From Microglena sp. YARC (taxonomy: Eukaryota; Chlorophyta; Chlorophyceae; Chlamydomonadales; Chlamydomonadaceae), in the NCBI GenBank assembly GCA_022414725.1, contig CM039462.1, positions 52,636,362 through 52,700,361 of the forward strand: a stretch of 64,000 nucleotides of DNA. The letters are read 5' to 3'. Below, piece after piece: positions 1 to 11,239 of the stretch (the first letter of the stretch is position 1; every line of letters starts with the position of its first letter). Position numbers and translations under genes: made by a program. The notes under the pieces were generated by a model. It was given only the letters and a program-made list of their open reading frames with translations. It had not been told where the DNA came from and did no database searches.

Positions 1-1
1 C

Positions 2-295
2 AAAACACCATATGAACTCTTCCATGGTATCAAGCCTAAGATAGATCACCTCAGGACAATTGGCTGCACAGCATATGTACATGTCCCACCTAAATCAAGG
101 GACTTTCAATCTCTCCCTCAGCCAAAGATCACTAGGCTCATTGGATACTCAGACTCAAGGAAAGCCTACAGAGTGGTAGACTCCTCACACAAATTTTTTG
201 ATGCCAGAGATATAACTTTCAATGATGAGTTTGGAAACCTGGCAGGTCAAAAAGGATTCCCAGGTGCAGACGCTGTGGTACTAGGAAACTATGAA
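2..295 (+). pseudogene. Copia integrase C-terminal fragment (5' part of interrupted Copia polyprotein)
   Basis: Reading from base 2, an open frame of 98 codons runs to the insertion point. It starts KTPYELFHGIKPKIDHLR and contains GYSDSRKAYRVVD and FDARDITFNDE, the pattern that follows the catalytic core of Ty1/copia integrases. The frame stops only because a gypsy element is inserted after base 295. If that insertion and one ATGAA duplicate are removed, the frame continues without a shift into GAC GAT ATC at 19400, so this fragment and the reverse transcriptase region at 19.4-21.4 kb are one element. The 5' LTR, gag and integrase core lie outside the window. Copia integrase joins the cDNA to host DNA. 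It is annotated as a pseudogene because the polyprotein is interrupted here and frameshifted further on. Confidence 0.85.
291..295. repeat. Target site duplication ATGAA (left) of the gypsy insertion
   Basis: The five bases ATGAA just before the left LTR are repeated at 19395-19399 just after the right LTR. A 5-bp duplication is what Ty3/gypsy integrase leaves. Confidence 0.85.
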
Positions 296-647
296 TGTAA
301 CAGCTCACGATGTACCTAGCAGCTTGAGGGGTTAGTCTAGAGTAACGGGCTACGTGACGTATGTTTATATGTATGTCGATATGTGTAAGCTAGCAGAACA
401 GTAAGGGTGTTACCTAGGTATGGGATGTCGAGTAGCTTGGAAAGAACGTCTTCGTGGGAAGTAGTAGTAGAAGGGTTCGTTCCGAGTAGCTTGTGTCTAT
501 GTATTCAACGTACGCGTTGAGAGCGATGAGGCAGTACATGGGTATGGTACTGTATCATGTGCGTTCATCACGTGGCTTACGGGTACGGTGTACCCGTATG
601 CCTTGCTGGATGGCCAGAGTACCCGTGAAGGGTTCTGTACCGTTACA
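296..647 (-). repeat. Gypsy LTR, left copy (3' LTR of a minus-strand element)
   Basis: A 352-bp terminal repeat starting TGTAACAGC and ending CCGTTACA, with TG/CA ends. It is nearly identical to 19043-19394; I noticed only scattered substitutions and small indels (for example near 461 and 502). Because pol reads on the minus strand, this copy is the 3' LTR. High similarity of the two LTRs points to a fairly recent insertion, in contrast with the broken coding region. Confidence 0.9.
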
Positions 648-659
648 CTCCCCCCCCTC
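648..659 (-). other. Polypurine tract of the gypsy element
   Basis: Directly inside the left LTR the minus strand reads GGAGGGGGGGAG. A purine run touching the 3' LTR is the plus-strand cDNA primer of LTR retrotransposons, which confirms minus-strand orientation. Confidence 0.75.
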
Positions 660-816
660 CAGAAGAGATGCGGACCCCACATCTGATCAGAATAGAGATG
701 GGATGAGAACACCAGTTGTCGTCGTATGTGCCGTGCTCAAAATATACTTGATGAAACAAGTTGGTTTCCCAGAGAACCATTTAACATCCCTTTTGAGTAC
801 TCCGATAAAGATAGCT

Positions 817-2241
817 TTATAAATAAAGCAATCTGACCGCCGTGTCGTATGCGTCGAGTGCGATGGTTGGGTGATGGGCCCGTTTTTTCGACGTACGTTT
901 TTTTTCCGACATAACGGGCGTAACACGGGATTGCCATGCATCGACGACGTGAGGGGCACTTTTCTTGACCGCCTTGGCGAGTTCCCAAGTGTCTTGCTCA
1001 ATACCGAAGTCTTGCCATCTATCGGACCAAGTATTTGAGACGTCGTTTGCTGGATGTGCCTATGACACGCGACTTGTCGCGCATGATACATTGGATATTC
1101 CAAATCGGAGCGCCGTCGGAGTCGAACTCGAGCGGTTGTCCAACAGGGACAACGCCATCAGAGCGCCAATGCTTGATCCAACCCACGTGAAACACGGGGT
1201 GGATGCGTATCATATTAGGCAAGGCTAAGCGGCACGCCGTGACTTGCCGGACGACTCCAGTCTGCTCGTCGCGTGGACCAATGCATTCAGTAATCGTATA
1301 AGGACCAACAAAACGAGGTGTAAATTTTGGTTTACCCGTTGCTTTGAACTTCATATTGCGGGTGGACAAGAGAACTTTATCACCAAGGTTGAAGAAAACC
1401 TCCGTTCGTCGTTTATCGTAATGGGCTTTCTGCCGATCTTGAGCGGCTTGCATGCACGCCTTGCATTGATCTTGACGTTCAATGTGATCAGCCCACCAAT
1501 CGTTGGCAGCCGGACATTTCGATTCGACTTCAGCCTTGAGAGGCGTCGTAGGGTCGTAGCCAAGGTACGCCCGAAAGGGGGTGTTCTGAATGGACTCTTG
1601 GTAGGAATTGTTGATCGCAAACTCCACCAATGCCAAAGATTTATCCCAATCGTCATGGTATGGCCCCACGTAGTTCGGTTCATGCGTTCTGTCTGACCGT
1701 CAGTTTGTGGATGGAACGCTGTCAAAAACGCTTGTCGCGTGCCCATCAAACGATGGAGAGCCACGCCGAAATGACTTGTGAATCGCGCGTCGCGATCACT
1801 GAGGAGTTTCTTCGGGATACCATGATATCGGATTACACGATTGAGGTATAGGGAAGCGAATTCCTCTGCGTTAATCGTCGTATGACAAGGTTCGACATGA
1901 ACCATTTTGGACAGCTTGTCGACGAACACAGCGATGGCATCATGGCCCAACGATGGTGGCGGAAGCGCCGTAATAAGTTCCGTGGAGACGCACTCCCAGA
2001 ATTTGTCTGGAATTTCCACGGGAACCATGGTACCGTTCGGCATTGTGTTTCCAGGTTTGTTCGTTTGGCACTTATGGCACTGCTGGACGAAGGCAATCAC
2101 AGCTGCCGTGACTTTGGCCCAAGTAAAAGTGCGTGTGACCAGTTCCAACGTTTTGGTGCGACCGCAATGGCCCATGTAAACCGGACCGTGAGCTTCGCGG
2201 ATAATATCCAGGCGAAGTGCCGCGTCAAGTGGGACACACAA
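817..2241 (-). pseudogene. Gypsy integrase with C-terminal chromodomain (chromovirus), frameshifted
   Basis: The frame from 2241 down carries an HHCC zinc-binding module (HGPVYMGH, then CHKC), the integrase core with LLSDRDARFTS and HPQTDGQTERMNR, and then shifts frame near 1670. The 1669-1019 frame continues with LVEFAINNSYQ, GDKVLLSTRN, and the GPY-like FVGPYTI. A second shift near 1025 leads into WSDRWQ...DTWELAKAV, which fits a chromodomain, ending at a TAA near 817. The position expected for the first catalytic Asp reads STELITALP, with Glu instead. Integrase inserts cDNA, and chromodomains guide insertion towards modified chromatin in chromoviruses. Two frameshifts and the altered first acidic residue make the copy inactive on its face. 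Confidence 0.85.
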
Positions 2242-2566
2242 AAATTCGCGGCCGTACTTGTTTTTCTTGAATCAGTACCCGTTTCTGGAAAATTTATCAC
2301 GGAGGCGCTTGCAGCCCGGCGTGAAGTGTGGGTCCGTTTTGTTTCCAGCCAAAATTCGATCCGTGATGGAGAAAGAGGAGGGAGTCGACGCCAAGGGCAT
2401 TGGGCGTCTGCGTCGTCGCGTGTCCTTGACCGGAACTGAAGGTGCGGGCAGGACCGTTGGAGGCGGGTAGGATATCAATGACTGTGGGACGACCGCAACA
2501 GGCGTCGCTTCTTCAATCAAGGACGGCATTCGCTGACCAAGAGAGAGAACACCAACAGCTGGTGCG
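2242..2566 (-). pseudogene. Gypsy pol remnant between RT and integrase (RNase H lost)
   Basis: This is the place where the end of RT, the connection and RNase H should be, normally well over 1 kb. Only about 325 bp remain, with a short frame (2529-2272) holding DPHFTPGCKRLRDKF that matches no RNase H motif I recognise. The RT frame upstream breaks off soon after its YLDD box. The simplest reading is an internal deletion. Confidence 0.6.
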
Positions 2567-3678
2567 CTACCGCGACGTCGGCGGGGGCGGAGAGGTTGGA
2601 GTTGCGACTAACCGGGTCAGCCATATCATTGCGACCAGCGCGATACTCCCAAGTATAGCTAAAGGGTGCAAGGTCCTCATGCCGAGGTAGATATCGTCCA
2701 AGTAGACCACGACAAACTTGTGTAAGTAGGGCGCGAATATCTGGTTCATGACTGCTTGGAACGCGGCAGGCGCGTTCGCCAATCCCATTCCAAGGACTAT
2801 AAATTTGAACTGACCCATCGGGGTAGTGAACGCAGTCTTCGGCGCGTCCTCGTCCGATATTCGTATTTGGTAATAACCAGACGTGAGGTCTAGGGAACTA
2901 ACAAAGGTAGCTCCACCTAGACGATCAATGGTCTTCGTCAATTTGGGGAAGGGGATACCTATTTTAATCGGAATGTTGTTGAGGGCTCGCCAATCGCAAA
3001 CAACACGGTATCCCGTTCCACCCGGTTCCGCTATGATCATAATAGGCGATCGTACGGGGACGAGCTCGGGGCGATGAAGCCTTGTTGTAAAAGGTCGGAG
3101 ACGTATTCTTCACATAGCAAGGTCTCGGCAGGACTCATGCGACGATTTCTGCGATACGGGGCGTAAGCATTGTCTTGCGTTTTGATGACGTGAGGTATGA
3201 CGCGATGGTTAGGAGTTCCCATCGGCAAATTGTTGAAGACTTTGCGATATTTCCATAGGAGGGCGCGCAGATCGCTGGCCGAGATGAGCGTTTTATCGTC
3301 GTGGTCAAGGATGTTGTCGTGGATCCAATTTTCGAAATCCATGCTAGCCACTGGCGGACCAGGTAACGGTCCGTCGAACGGCAATAATTTCGTGAGCAAT
3401 ATCGCTCTTTCATCGGCTGGACATTTGACGCCGGTAAGTCCGCTCGCGATTCGCGGACGTTGACCATGACGTCGGTGGTTAGCGCCAGCCTTTAAAAGCT
3501 TTGCTGCTTTGCGACCCGTAATGACTGGGTCATCGGTTGACTTGCCCGATAGTGCCATGGTGAAAAAGGAATGGGCCGTTTCGTCCCGCTGCCTGTTAAT
3601 AGGGGTTAAACAGCAGCAGTACCGTTTGAGCGACATTGTCATGCGATCGTAGTCGAGGACGGCCCTTTTGTCGCGCAT
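2567..3678 (-). pseudogene. Gypsy protease-RT linker and reverse transcriptase, truncated
   Basis: Two overlapping frames, 3678-3037 and 3040-2567, together give a typical Ty3/gypsy RT N-half. They contain APYRRNRRMSPAE and LLQQGFIAPSSSPY, then YRVVCDWRALN, SSLDLTSGYYQI, FTTPMGQFKFIVLGMGLANAPA, and the catalytic VVVYLDDI. The frame changes at about 3040, and the sequence leaves the RT pattern a few residues after YLDDI, so palm, thumb and RNase H are missing downstream. RT copies element RNA to cDNA. The order on the minus strand (RT before integrase) is that of Ty3/gypsy. Confidence 0.85.
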
Positions 3679-4406
3679 CCAGTCGGATCCGAGGATTAAA
3701 TCTAATCCTCCAGGAAGTTTGTCGACGACATGGACAAACGCTTTGCCAACATATCATTGGATGTGGATAGGGAGCGTGGCCGTTCTCGAGCGTGCGAGCA
3801 GCACCTTGCAAACTGAGGACCTGCGACCTTGGCGATCCACCCAGCTTGGCGGTGTGCGTAGGTTGCGTCGCACTACGTCCTCCACCTCCTCGGCCACCGG
3901 CCGGGTTGCGACTACCGTTGGCCTCCAGTTTGGGGCTCTTGGCCGGGCGAGAGTTCATCTCCCCGCCGTCGTCGGTGGTCTTTAGGCCCTGCGAAGAGAA
4001 AGAATCAGTGTCAGAATCGGAGGGGGGGGGGGGGGGGTAAATTGGACCGATTGAATGTAAAGTCCTTACCCGGGTATCTAGTATCCGCGGGCCTCTTGAA
4101 CGGAGACTTCGACTTATGATTAGCGTAACCTCCCCTCTGATGGCGATCGCGCTTGTCCGTCAAGGACTTGCCACGAGCAGCGACGACTTTTCTCGCCTCG
4201 TCCAATTGCAGATAGCGGAACAAGTCCTCCATCGTCTCAAATACCGTGCCCGACTCGCGCCTAGAGTGCGCTCCGGCGCGGAGATCGTCGGAGAGTCCTG
4301 TGCGAAAGAAGTTTAACTTCTCGCGATCGGTGAGATCAGGGACTTTGCGAAATTCTGACTTGATGGCGTGGTAATAATTCTGCAAGGATCGAGTATCTTG
4401 GCGCAA
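3596..4406 (-). pseudogene. Gypsy gag C-terminal region, copy 1
   Basis: The frame 4406-4011 reads MRQDTRSLQNYYHAIKSEF, VPDLTDREKLNFFRTGL and TMEDLFRYLQLDEARKV, a retrotransposon gag pattern of adhesion helices, followed by a basic tail. The next frame, 3958-3596, is Gly/Arg-rich (GGRGGGGRS). No CCHC zinc knuckle could be found. Related segments lie at about 4.93-5.35 and 6.13-6.70 kb, so this is the best preserved of three copies. A run of about 16 G on the plus strand at 4021-4037 lies at the break between the two frames and probably caused it. Confidence 0.65.
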
Positions 4407-4421
4407 GCCACCTTCGTGTAG

Positions 4422-4928
4422 TCAGGTGAGAGCGACGTGTGATTCCGATAATAGTTCGGTCATGAGGAGCGATTCTGCCCATGCCACGATTTTGATAATC
4501 CCGTCGTTAGCGCAAGTGAATCCGTCGCGTTCGTTTTCCCAAGGGTAGATGTGCAAACCGAGATCATCAGCGGTTTGCCTTTCCATAAGGCAACCCGTCG
4601 CGCCCGAATCTGCCAATGTGAGCAATTGTTTTGCACCAGACCGGGCATTGAAAAGCATATCGGGGGCTGTCGCGGAGTTGACTTCGTATACCCGATTGGC
4701 TCGCGTAGTGAGCACGGGGGAAGTGTTCGTATTTCGTTGTGCGTGATTGCGACGGATGCACTTCGTTGACCGTCTGGCAGCGATTTGTATTTCGTGAACT
4801 TTGGGATCCAATGCCTCCGACCACCAGTTTAGTAATCGACGGGTTTCAACCGGATCTGGGGATATGCTCCTATGGTGCGGGGCCAAAGTATACTGCCTTG
4901 GTCGCGTCGTTGAGAGCGTGATCAGCAC
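4422..4928 (-). pseudogene. Gypsy aspartic protease-like segment out of normal order
   Basis: The frame contains LLTLADSGATGCLM, the D-S/T-G active-site motif of retropepsins, followed by DDLGLHIYPW. Retropepsin cleaves the gag-pol polyprotein. Here the segment lies upstream, in minus-strand order, of the best gag segment, whereas gypsy elements carry gag first and protease second. That order fits the tandem duplication of the gag-protease region described for 3.6-6.9 kb rather than an original arrangement. Confidence 0.6.
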
Positions 4929-6900
4929 CTTGCAAGCTAAGGACCTGCGACCCTAGCGATCTACTTTGCTTGCAGGTCTGCGATCTGCTGCGTACGACGT
5001 GGTCCTCTCCATCTTCTCGGCCTGTGTTATTCCCCGAAGGGGCCAGCCAGAATGCGACTACTCGAGCGCATCAAAGGGCTACTCGTGGCGTGCGTCCAAC
5101 TTTAGGCTTGTTGTCGGACGAGAATCCGGTATTGTCAGTCTCGTCTATAGATCGTAACACCAGCGAAGCATAAATGGCCGTGTCGGAAGAAGGGTACCTA
5201 TTGTCTGCCGATCTCTTGGATCGAGTCGTTGACCTGTGTACGTGTAGCCACCGCTCTGTTGCCCTTCGTTGCTGCTGCGTATTTTGGGACATGTCCAGCT
5301 GCAGATAGCAGAATACGTCGACCATCGAATCGAACAATGCACCCATTTTCCGACCGTCAAATATTATATCGCTCGGACGTCTAGTCCTCAGATATTACAT
5401 CAATAAGTCCCGTGCGAAATATTATATTGCTCGCGGAAAGTGAGGTCTGGTACATTGCGGAACTGATGGGAATATGTCAGCAGCGACCCCGTGCCTCGTT
5501 GGACTGAAATGTCGTGTAGTCTGGGGAGAAGGGCCTGTCGTGTAATCGTATTGGCATCCGCAGGTTGTTCGACCTCATCAGCCTGTGTTTCATCCCTAAC
5601 ATAGGGCCGGCTGGCATGCGACTACTCGAGCGCATCAATGGGCGACTCGCTTGTATGAGCGCTATCACTTTAGCGCCCTTGATGGAGCACCGATCAGAAT
5701 TTCTGTCGAGCCACTCCATGGATCAGCTATGAAAAAAGAATCAGAGGGGGCTCTGGTGCTTCGTCGTGCCTCGTCCGACTGCTTATAATGGAGAACGTTA
5801 CCGGTTCCAACTACGTGTCGGCCTTCTGTATAGGGAAGACCTCGGTATGAACGTGTCGCTCCGACCCGTGCCAAATATTTTATATTTATCGGACACCGTA
5901 GGGCTCGGTTTATCGTGGAAGAGGGTTGGATGATTGCGGTAAAACAAGTGCAGTGAGATCGAGAATAGCTTTATCGATCCTTCGTGTATGTAGTCGGGTG
6001 GAAACAATGGCGTTCGGTACCTCCGTCCACCAGTCGTGTTTCCGACGGGTTCCGACGGGTTCCCATCGAACTGGGGATGTGCTCCTTAGGATCGGGGCCG
6101 AAGTAGACTGCCTTCGTTACGTCGACTCGCACCTTGCAAGCGTAGGACCTGCGACCCTGGCGATCCACTCTGCTTGAAGGTCTGCGGTCGTTGCGATCCG
6201 CTACGTCGTCTACCCCCTCGGCCTGTGTTCTGTCTCCCGAAAGGGCCAGCCGGGGTACTACTACCGTTAGCCGAAAGCATGGGCAATTGTCGGATGAGAG
6301 TTCAACTCTCCGACTTCCTTCAGCTTGGGGCTCTTTGTCGACTAGAGTGTAACTCTGCGACAGCGTCGATGGTTCATGCGCGGCGAAGAGAAAGAGTCGG
6401 AGGGGGGGTAAAATGATCTTCGATTATTCATCCCCCTTTCTCCTGACTGTCGCTTTGGTCCGTGAAGGAATTGCCGGTTGCGACGGCGTTCTGTCTCGCC
6501 TCGCCCCACTGCAGGTAGTGGAACCAATATTCCATCGTGTCAGATAACGTTCCCGTTTCTAGCGGGCGTAAGAGCACGGAGAGCGTCGGACAAGCCCATG
6601 CGAAGAAATTCAGTCGCTTGAGGGTCGTCAGGTCGGGGACCTTGCGAAACTCCGGCTTGATTTTATGGAAGTAATCCTGCAGGGAGCGAGTGTGCTGGCG
6701 CATGCCACATCTGTGTAGTCGGGTAAGAGCGACGTGCGTTTCCGAAAATATTTCCGAAATATCTCATTACGAAATATGGCGAACACGTGGGATGGTACAC
6801 GTGGGGAAAATTCCGATATATGTTGAGCGTTAATAGCGTCTCGACCCACGTCACGATACTATCCTACCCCAATCGTGATGCTCGAGGCCCACGATTCGTT
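4929..6900 (-). pseudogene. Diverged second and third copies of the gypsy gag region
   Basis: A block near 3805 (plus-strand GGACCTGCGACC with its context) recurs diverged near 4940 and 6143. The stretch ahead of it, containing GGGGCC and GTAxACTGCCTT, recurs near 4875 and 6094. On the minus strand, 5346-5071 keeps DMSQNTQQQRRATERW-like gag tail residues. The frame 6703-6428 reads MRQHTRSLQDYFHKIKPEF and VPDLTTLKRLNFF, clearly related to copy 1. Spacing is about 1.1-1.2 kb. All copies beyond the first are full of stops and shifts. Confidence 0.6.
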
Positions 6901-7529
6901 CAAGGGGATGCATAGAGGCCCGCTAAATTCAGATGAGAAATAGGGTATTACGCAAACCGGACTTCGAGGACAGCGTCTTACGCCATGACCCATCGTCGCG
7001 GCTTTTGCGCGTGTGCCCTTGTCCACCCTATTCTCGTCAAGGAGTCACAACTCTGTGGGAAGTCGGAGATCCGCTTTGCGAATTCCGAAACGTGTCGTCG
7101 GTCCTCTGTAGCGTGGGGAGGCGGTCGGTCAGGAGTATCCGTGCGTGTCGGGGTATTTAACCCACGCGGTCGGACGTGATCGTTATGGATGTCTGCCGCA
7201 GGTGACTGCATCGGCACAACATTCGGTTCCTCTGTCGGGTGATATGGCGTCCTATCGGGTCGCGAAATGCTTAGAAGCATTTGCGTGGAATTGCGTGGCT
7301 ATGGCGGGCCATGACCTGGCAAAATCTGTCAAGTGGATGAAACTGTCGCTCGGAATATGGCCAGGTCGTCGGACCCGCGTCGGACACTTCTGAGTGCTGT
7401 GCCTGATTGGGCGACACGTGTAGCAACTTGTGCCGAGGTTGTCGGAAAAGGGCACGCGGCCCGCCGGCAGAGTCAATCGGGCTGTATGAGCCCGTCGCTT
7501 GTTGAGAAATCACACTCATACGTCGGGGG
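6901..7529 (-). other. Gypsy internal sequence without a readable gene
   Basis: Between the third gag copy and the inserted gag-only array I see only short frames and no recognisable motif. It should be gypsy gag or leader sequence, because it continues on the other side of the inserted array at 17364. Bases 7525-7529 are the left GGGGG duplication of that array. Confidence 0.5.
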
Positions 7530-7740
7530 TGCTACACCACGATTCGGGTGTGACATGAATATACGCGCACGTAGCGCAGTACAGTCAGATATGAGAGCTT
7601 CGAGTAGTAGTTAGGGTGCGTACCTGTGGAAGGTTCCGTCGCTATAGTAGGGGACCGTCCAATCGTCCCGATCTCTGATCTAGTTCGCCGCCAATTGAAG
7701 GGGGCCAAGCCATGGTTTATGGTGACCTAGAGTCGCCGCC
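7530..7740 (+). repeat. Truncated first LTR of the array
   Basis: It matches the first 210 or so bases of the full LTRs (TGCTACACC instead of TGTTACACC) and lacks about 6 bases near 7560. At GTCGCCGCC it jumps, through about 10 bases of foreign sequence, to the 3' internal region (CCATCGAACAACATG at about 7753). An internal deletion with a small filler explains this. Confidence 0.75.
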
Positions 7741-8491
7741 GGATGAGTGGTGGCCATCGAACAACATGAAACCTAGAACCCAAGACCCACGACCCAAGAC
7801 CCAAGACCCCGAGGCAGACCTGGCATCACCGGGATCTGGCCCTCGAACACATGATTTACCTAGAAGAAGAGAATAAAATGGAACTAGAGACGTCTAGACC
7901 CTGGAAAAAAAATTGATACGAGCCATGAGTTGTCTTAGACACCACACTTGCAGCTCAAGCTCCAGTCTTGATACAATGCTTGCCGCACTGCACACCCGGA
8001 CACTTTGTGCCACCAGGGCCCTACACTAGGGTTACTGAAGAGCCCATGGACAATGAGTCCCCCCTCCTGCCCTTGCTCAACAACCAGCAGGGCAAGGACT
8101 ACGAGGACACTGATGGTATCAGCCACCAGCGACCTCACCGCCTACCTGGCACCAGCTCACGCCCCAGGCGTGCGCCTTGATGTGGACTACATTCTATTTA
8201 GTTTTTTTTGTACTCACCCGTGCCCCCCGAGGAATCTTTTTTTTGACTAAATAGAACGGTTGTAGTAGCATAGGACCCTGATACAAGTACCTGCACTTTC
8301 CGGTACATAGTAGATAAGTAGTAATAAGTCCGAGTGTCCACGATCCAAGTCCGTGTCCAAGATTTCGAGTCCAAGATCCAAGCCTAGATGAATGTATTTC
8401 TTTCTTCTTCTTTTTCTTTTCACCTAGTAGATAGTCCCAGGGTTCAGTTCTAATGATGAGGGCATCATTTGCTTGAGGTAGTGGGGGTGAG

Positions 8492-9322
8492 TGTTACACC
8501 ACGATTCGGGTGTGACATAAATACTACTAGTATACGCGCACGTAGCGCAGTACAGTCAGATATGAGAGCTTCGAGTAGTAGTTAGGGTGCGTACCTGTGG
8601 AAGGTTCCGTCGCTATAGTAGGGGACCGTCCAATCGTCCCGATCTCTGATCTAGTTCGCCGCCAATTGAAGGGGGCCAAGCCATGGTTTATGGTGACCTA
8701 GAGTCGCCGCCCTCTGAAGGCCTATAAATAGAGTGCCTACGCCTGAGTCTTTAATTATATCTTAATTCACTTGTAACCCCGAGTCAAGAGTCACCCCTGG
8801 AGTCCCGTCTCTTGTCCCAGTCTCCTCTACGTGAGTTGTCTTTGATTCCCCGCATCGCCCTGTCGGACATATCCTTGTCGCGACCCGAGACCCTGATTTG
8901 CCAAGACCCTGAAGACCCCAGCCCGGCCTCCGCGACATATCCTTGTCCCGGCCTCAAGACCCTGAAGACCCCAGCCCGGCCCCAGCGACATATCCTTGTC
9001 CCGGCCTCGAGACCCTGAAGACCCCCCCCGAAAGTACGTGCTCAGAGGCAGTACCTGTGGCTGGCATTAGGCTTGTATAGTTAAGATATTGAATAGCTGT
9101 CCGAAGACCTTCTGTCCGACGATCCGCGGTTGCGCGTCCCTTGACCAAGGACGGTAATTGTCGTCCACTAGACTTGGAATTAGTTAGATTACGGCACTAC
9201 TCGATTGACTATCAGTCGCTTAGTTGTCAGCCGACACTACCCGACTAAACAGCAGTCGGTGACGTGTGCAGATTGGCCCTACCCTAAAGCGCGCTCCCTA
9301 ACTCCTTTTCCTGTGTGTTACA
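8492..9322 (+). repeat. Full LTR 2 of the gag-only element
   Basis: An 831-bp repeat with TGTTACACC...GTGTTACA ends, preceded by a purine-rich tract GTGGGGGTGAG. It holds a TATAAATA box at 8723-8730 and, downstream, about three copies of a 50-bp motif around GACCCTGAAGACC. A possible primer binding site, TGGTTTCGGACC, lies at 9325-9336 just past the LTR. Confidence 0.85.
8723..8730 (+). promoter_or_regulatory. LTR TATA box
   Basis: TATAAATA within CCTATAAATAGAG is well placed for transcription starting inside the LTR. The same box is kept at 12740-12747 and 16761-16768. Confidence 0.6.
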
Positions 9323-9525
9323 CTTGGTTTCGGACCTTTGGTGTGATTCCACGCTACAGAGTATCTGTGTCATTGCCGTACCCCTGCAAGCGATACCCTT
9401 GCAGTTCACGAGACCAAGCGAAAAAAACAAATCACGTGACCCTCCCTCTTACTACGAGTCGCTTACTATTCGTGACAGTTATTTTCCCCTGCAAGCAATA
9501 CCCCTGAAGACCAACCGCTGATCAC

Positions 9526-9852
9526 GTGACCCTCCTCCTGACCACGAGTCGCTTACCACGCGGCGCTTACTACGCCTGCGCTCGCTGCCAGCTGGCATGC
9601 CATTCTACGGGAGAAAATACGGAGGGTAGTACAACGCTCGGCGACTACATGCCGGTGGCGCGCAGCCCTCTTGCCCAAGCCAAGCCCCCGGCCAAGCCTG
9701 AGGGTTTCAAGAAACACAAGGCTGCGCCACCCATCCCCGTTAGCCCTGAGGTGCACGAGATCATAACTACGGCAACAATTGCAGCGATGAAGGAACATGA
9801 TGATGATGATCGTCTGTTGGAGGCGTTATTTGTACACGGACTGTGGTGGTAA
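9526..9852 (+). CDS. Possible small leader ORF of the gag-only element, copy 1
   Basis: An open frame of 108 codons upstream of gag, with FKKHKAAPPIPVSPEVHEI and a run of Asp codons near its end. The copy at 13541-13870 has one more GAT codon and is otherwise readable throughout, so the length difference keeps the frame. That weakly favours coding, but it may be plain leader sequence. No domain recognised. Confidence 0.3.
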   Translation: MTLLLTTSRLPRGAYYACARCQLACHSTGENTEGSTTLGDYMPVARSPLAQAKPPAKPEGFKKHKAAPPIPVSPEVHEIITTATIAAMKEHDDDDRLLEALFVHGLWW

Positions 9853-9991
9853 ACGAAAAAAACGTACACTTTCCTCCGCTCCTTGCCTCTGGCCCCGCTT
9901 GATTCATCTTGGATAACGTGAACGCTGAGCAATTTCCACAGTTGAACAACAACCTCACCAACCACCGCCACCTCGGCAGCAATTCGCCAAC

Positions 9992-10977
9992 ATGGATCCA
10001 GCCCAACAGGCCCAATTCATGCAAGCCCTCCGTGAACAAGTGGTACTAAACCTGCAGCCCCAGCTTCCCAAGCCCCAACGAGCACGTCATCCAAAGCCCG
10101 CAACACCACCATTTTACCACGGTGCCCACAAAGGATCAGAAGCGGAGACTTGGCTCTTTCAGCTAGAAAACTACTTCCGCCTTCTCGCCCAGCGATATCC
10201 AGAGCAGCTAGCCGACGACTACAAAATCAGATATGCAGTTTCACTTCTCCGTGACACTGCGGCACAATGGTGGATGTTACGTACCAAGACCAATTCGGGG
10301 AACAAGCCATCCACTCGTTTGAAGGTTTCAAGGCAGCGCTGACGAAGAAATTCGTCCCTGTAAACGCAAAGGAACAAGCTAGAGAGAAACTGGCATACCT
10401 AACGCAAACGGGAGCCTTGGAGGTCTATGTCGAACAATTTGAAATTTTGAGCTTGCAGATTGATGACCTTAGTGCTGCAGAAGGTATGGACAAGTTTTGT
10501 CGGGGATTGAAACCAGAACACCAAATATGGATCAAGACGTATGGAGTCTCGACCCTGGAAGAGGCTGTCAACCTTGCTCACAAAGTCAGCGCGTTCTCAA
10601 GCGCTTCACAGACTATGATACCCCCGCTATACCGGGCCCCAGTCGATGCCATGGACATTGATGTCATGCACATGAACGCTCTCACAAGCTGCAGACCGAA
10701 AGACAAGAGAGAACTGTACCATGAGCAGATGCATGGAAATGGGAACGGGGGTGGATACATAGTCCAAGGGGATGAATACAGGACCCCCAGAGGACTCCCC
10801 CCCCTGACACCCGAAGAGAAGGAGTACTTGAGGGCCAACAACGGTTGTTTCTGTTGCCGAGAGCTCGGACATTGGACCCAAGAGTGCCCATATAGGGAGG
10901 CCCAAAACTGCCGATGGGGCTATGGGAGGTACAACAGGAAGTTGTCTCTCCGGCACGCATTTGGTAGTGAAATCTGA
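9992..10977 (+). pseudogene. gag of the gag-only element, copy 1 (one-base frameshift)
   Basis: It encodes the same protein as the intact copy at 14010-14996, starting MDPAQQAQFMQAL. At about 10300 it has one G fewer than copy 2 (TTCGGGG before AACAAGCC), which breaks the frame after about 100 residues. The second frame continues to the same stop at 10977 and keeps the CCHC knuckle. Gag forms the particle that packages element RNA. Apart from the indel the two copies differ by very few bases, so the break is young. Confidence 0.85.
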
Positions 10978-11239
10978 AACTGCCGTCTCGGTCATGTACA
11001 TGAAGTCCGGATAAAGGAACAAAAGAACCATCCACTGCGTTCTATCCTCGAGCCAAGAAAGGTACAATATAACCAATATTCCATCCTCAAGGGCAGCATA
11101 AGGAACAAAACAACCGTCCACTACGTTGTATCCTCAAGGGCAGAGTTGGGAAAAAGCGGGTGTCTTGTCCGTTTTGTCTATCCGCAAAGGTAGAAAAAAA
11201 CGTACTACACACTTCTGTCCCAGGATCCATCTCCCGAAA

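Noticed and set aside
8005..8250. Small conserved frames in the 3' internal part of the gag-only element (also 12023 and 16042)
   Set aside because: They are present in every copy because the copies are nearly identical; several frames are open and no motif is seen.
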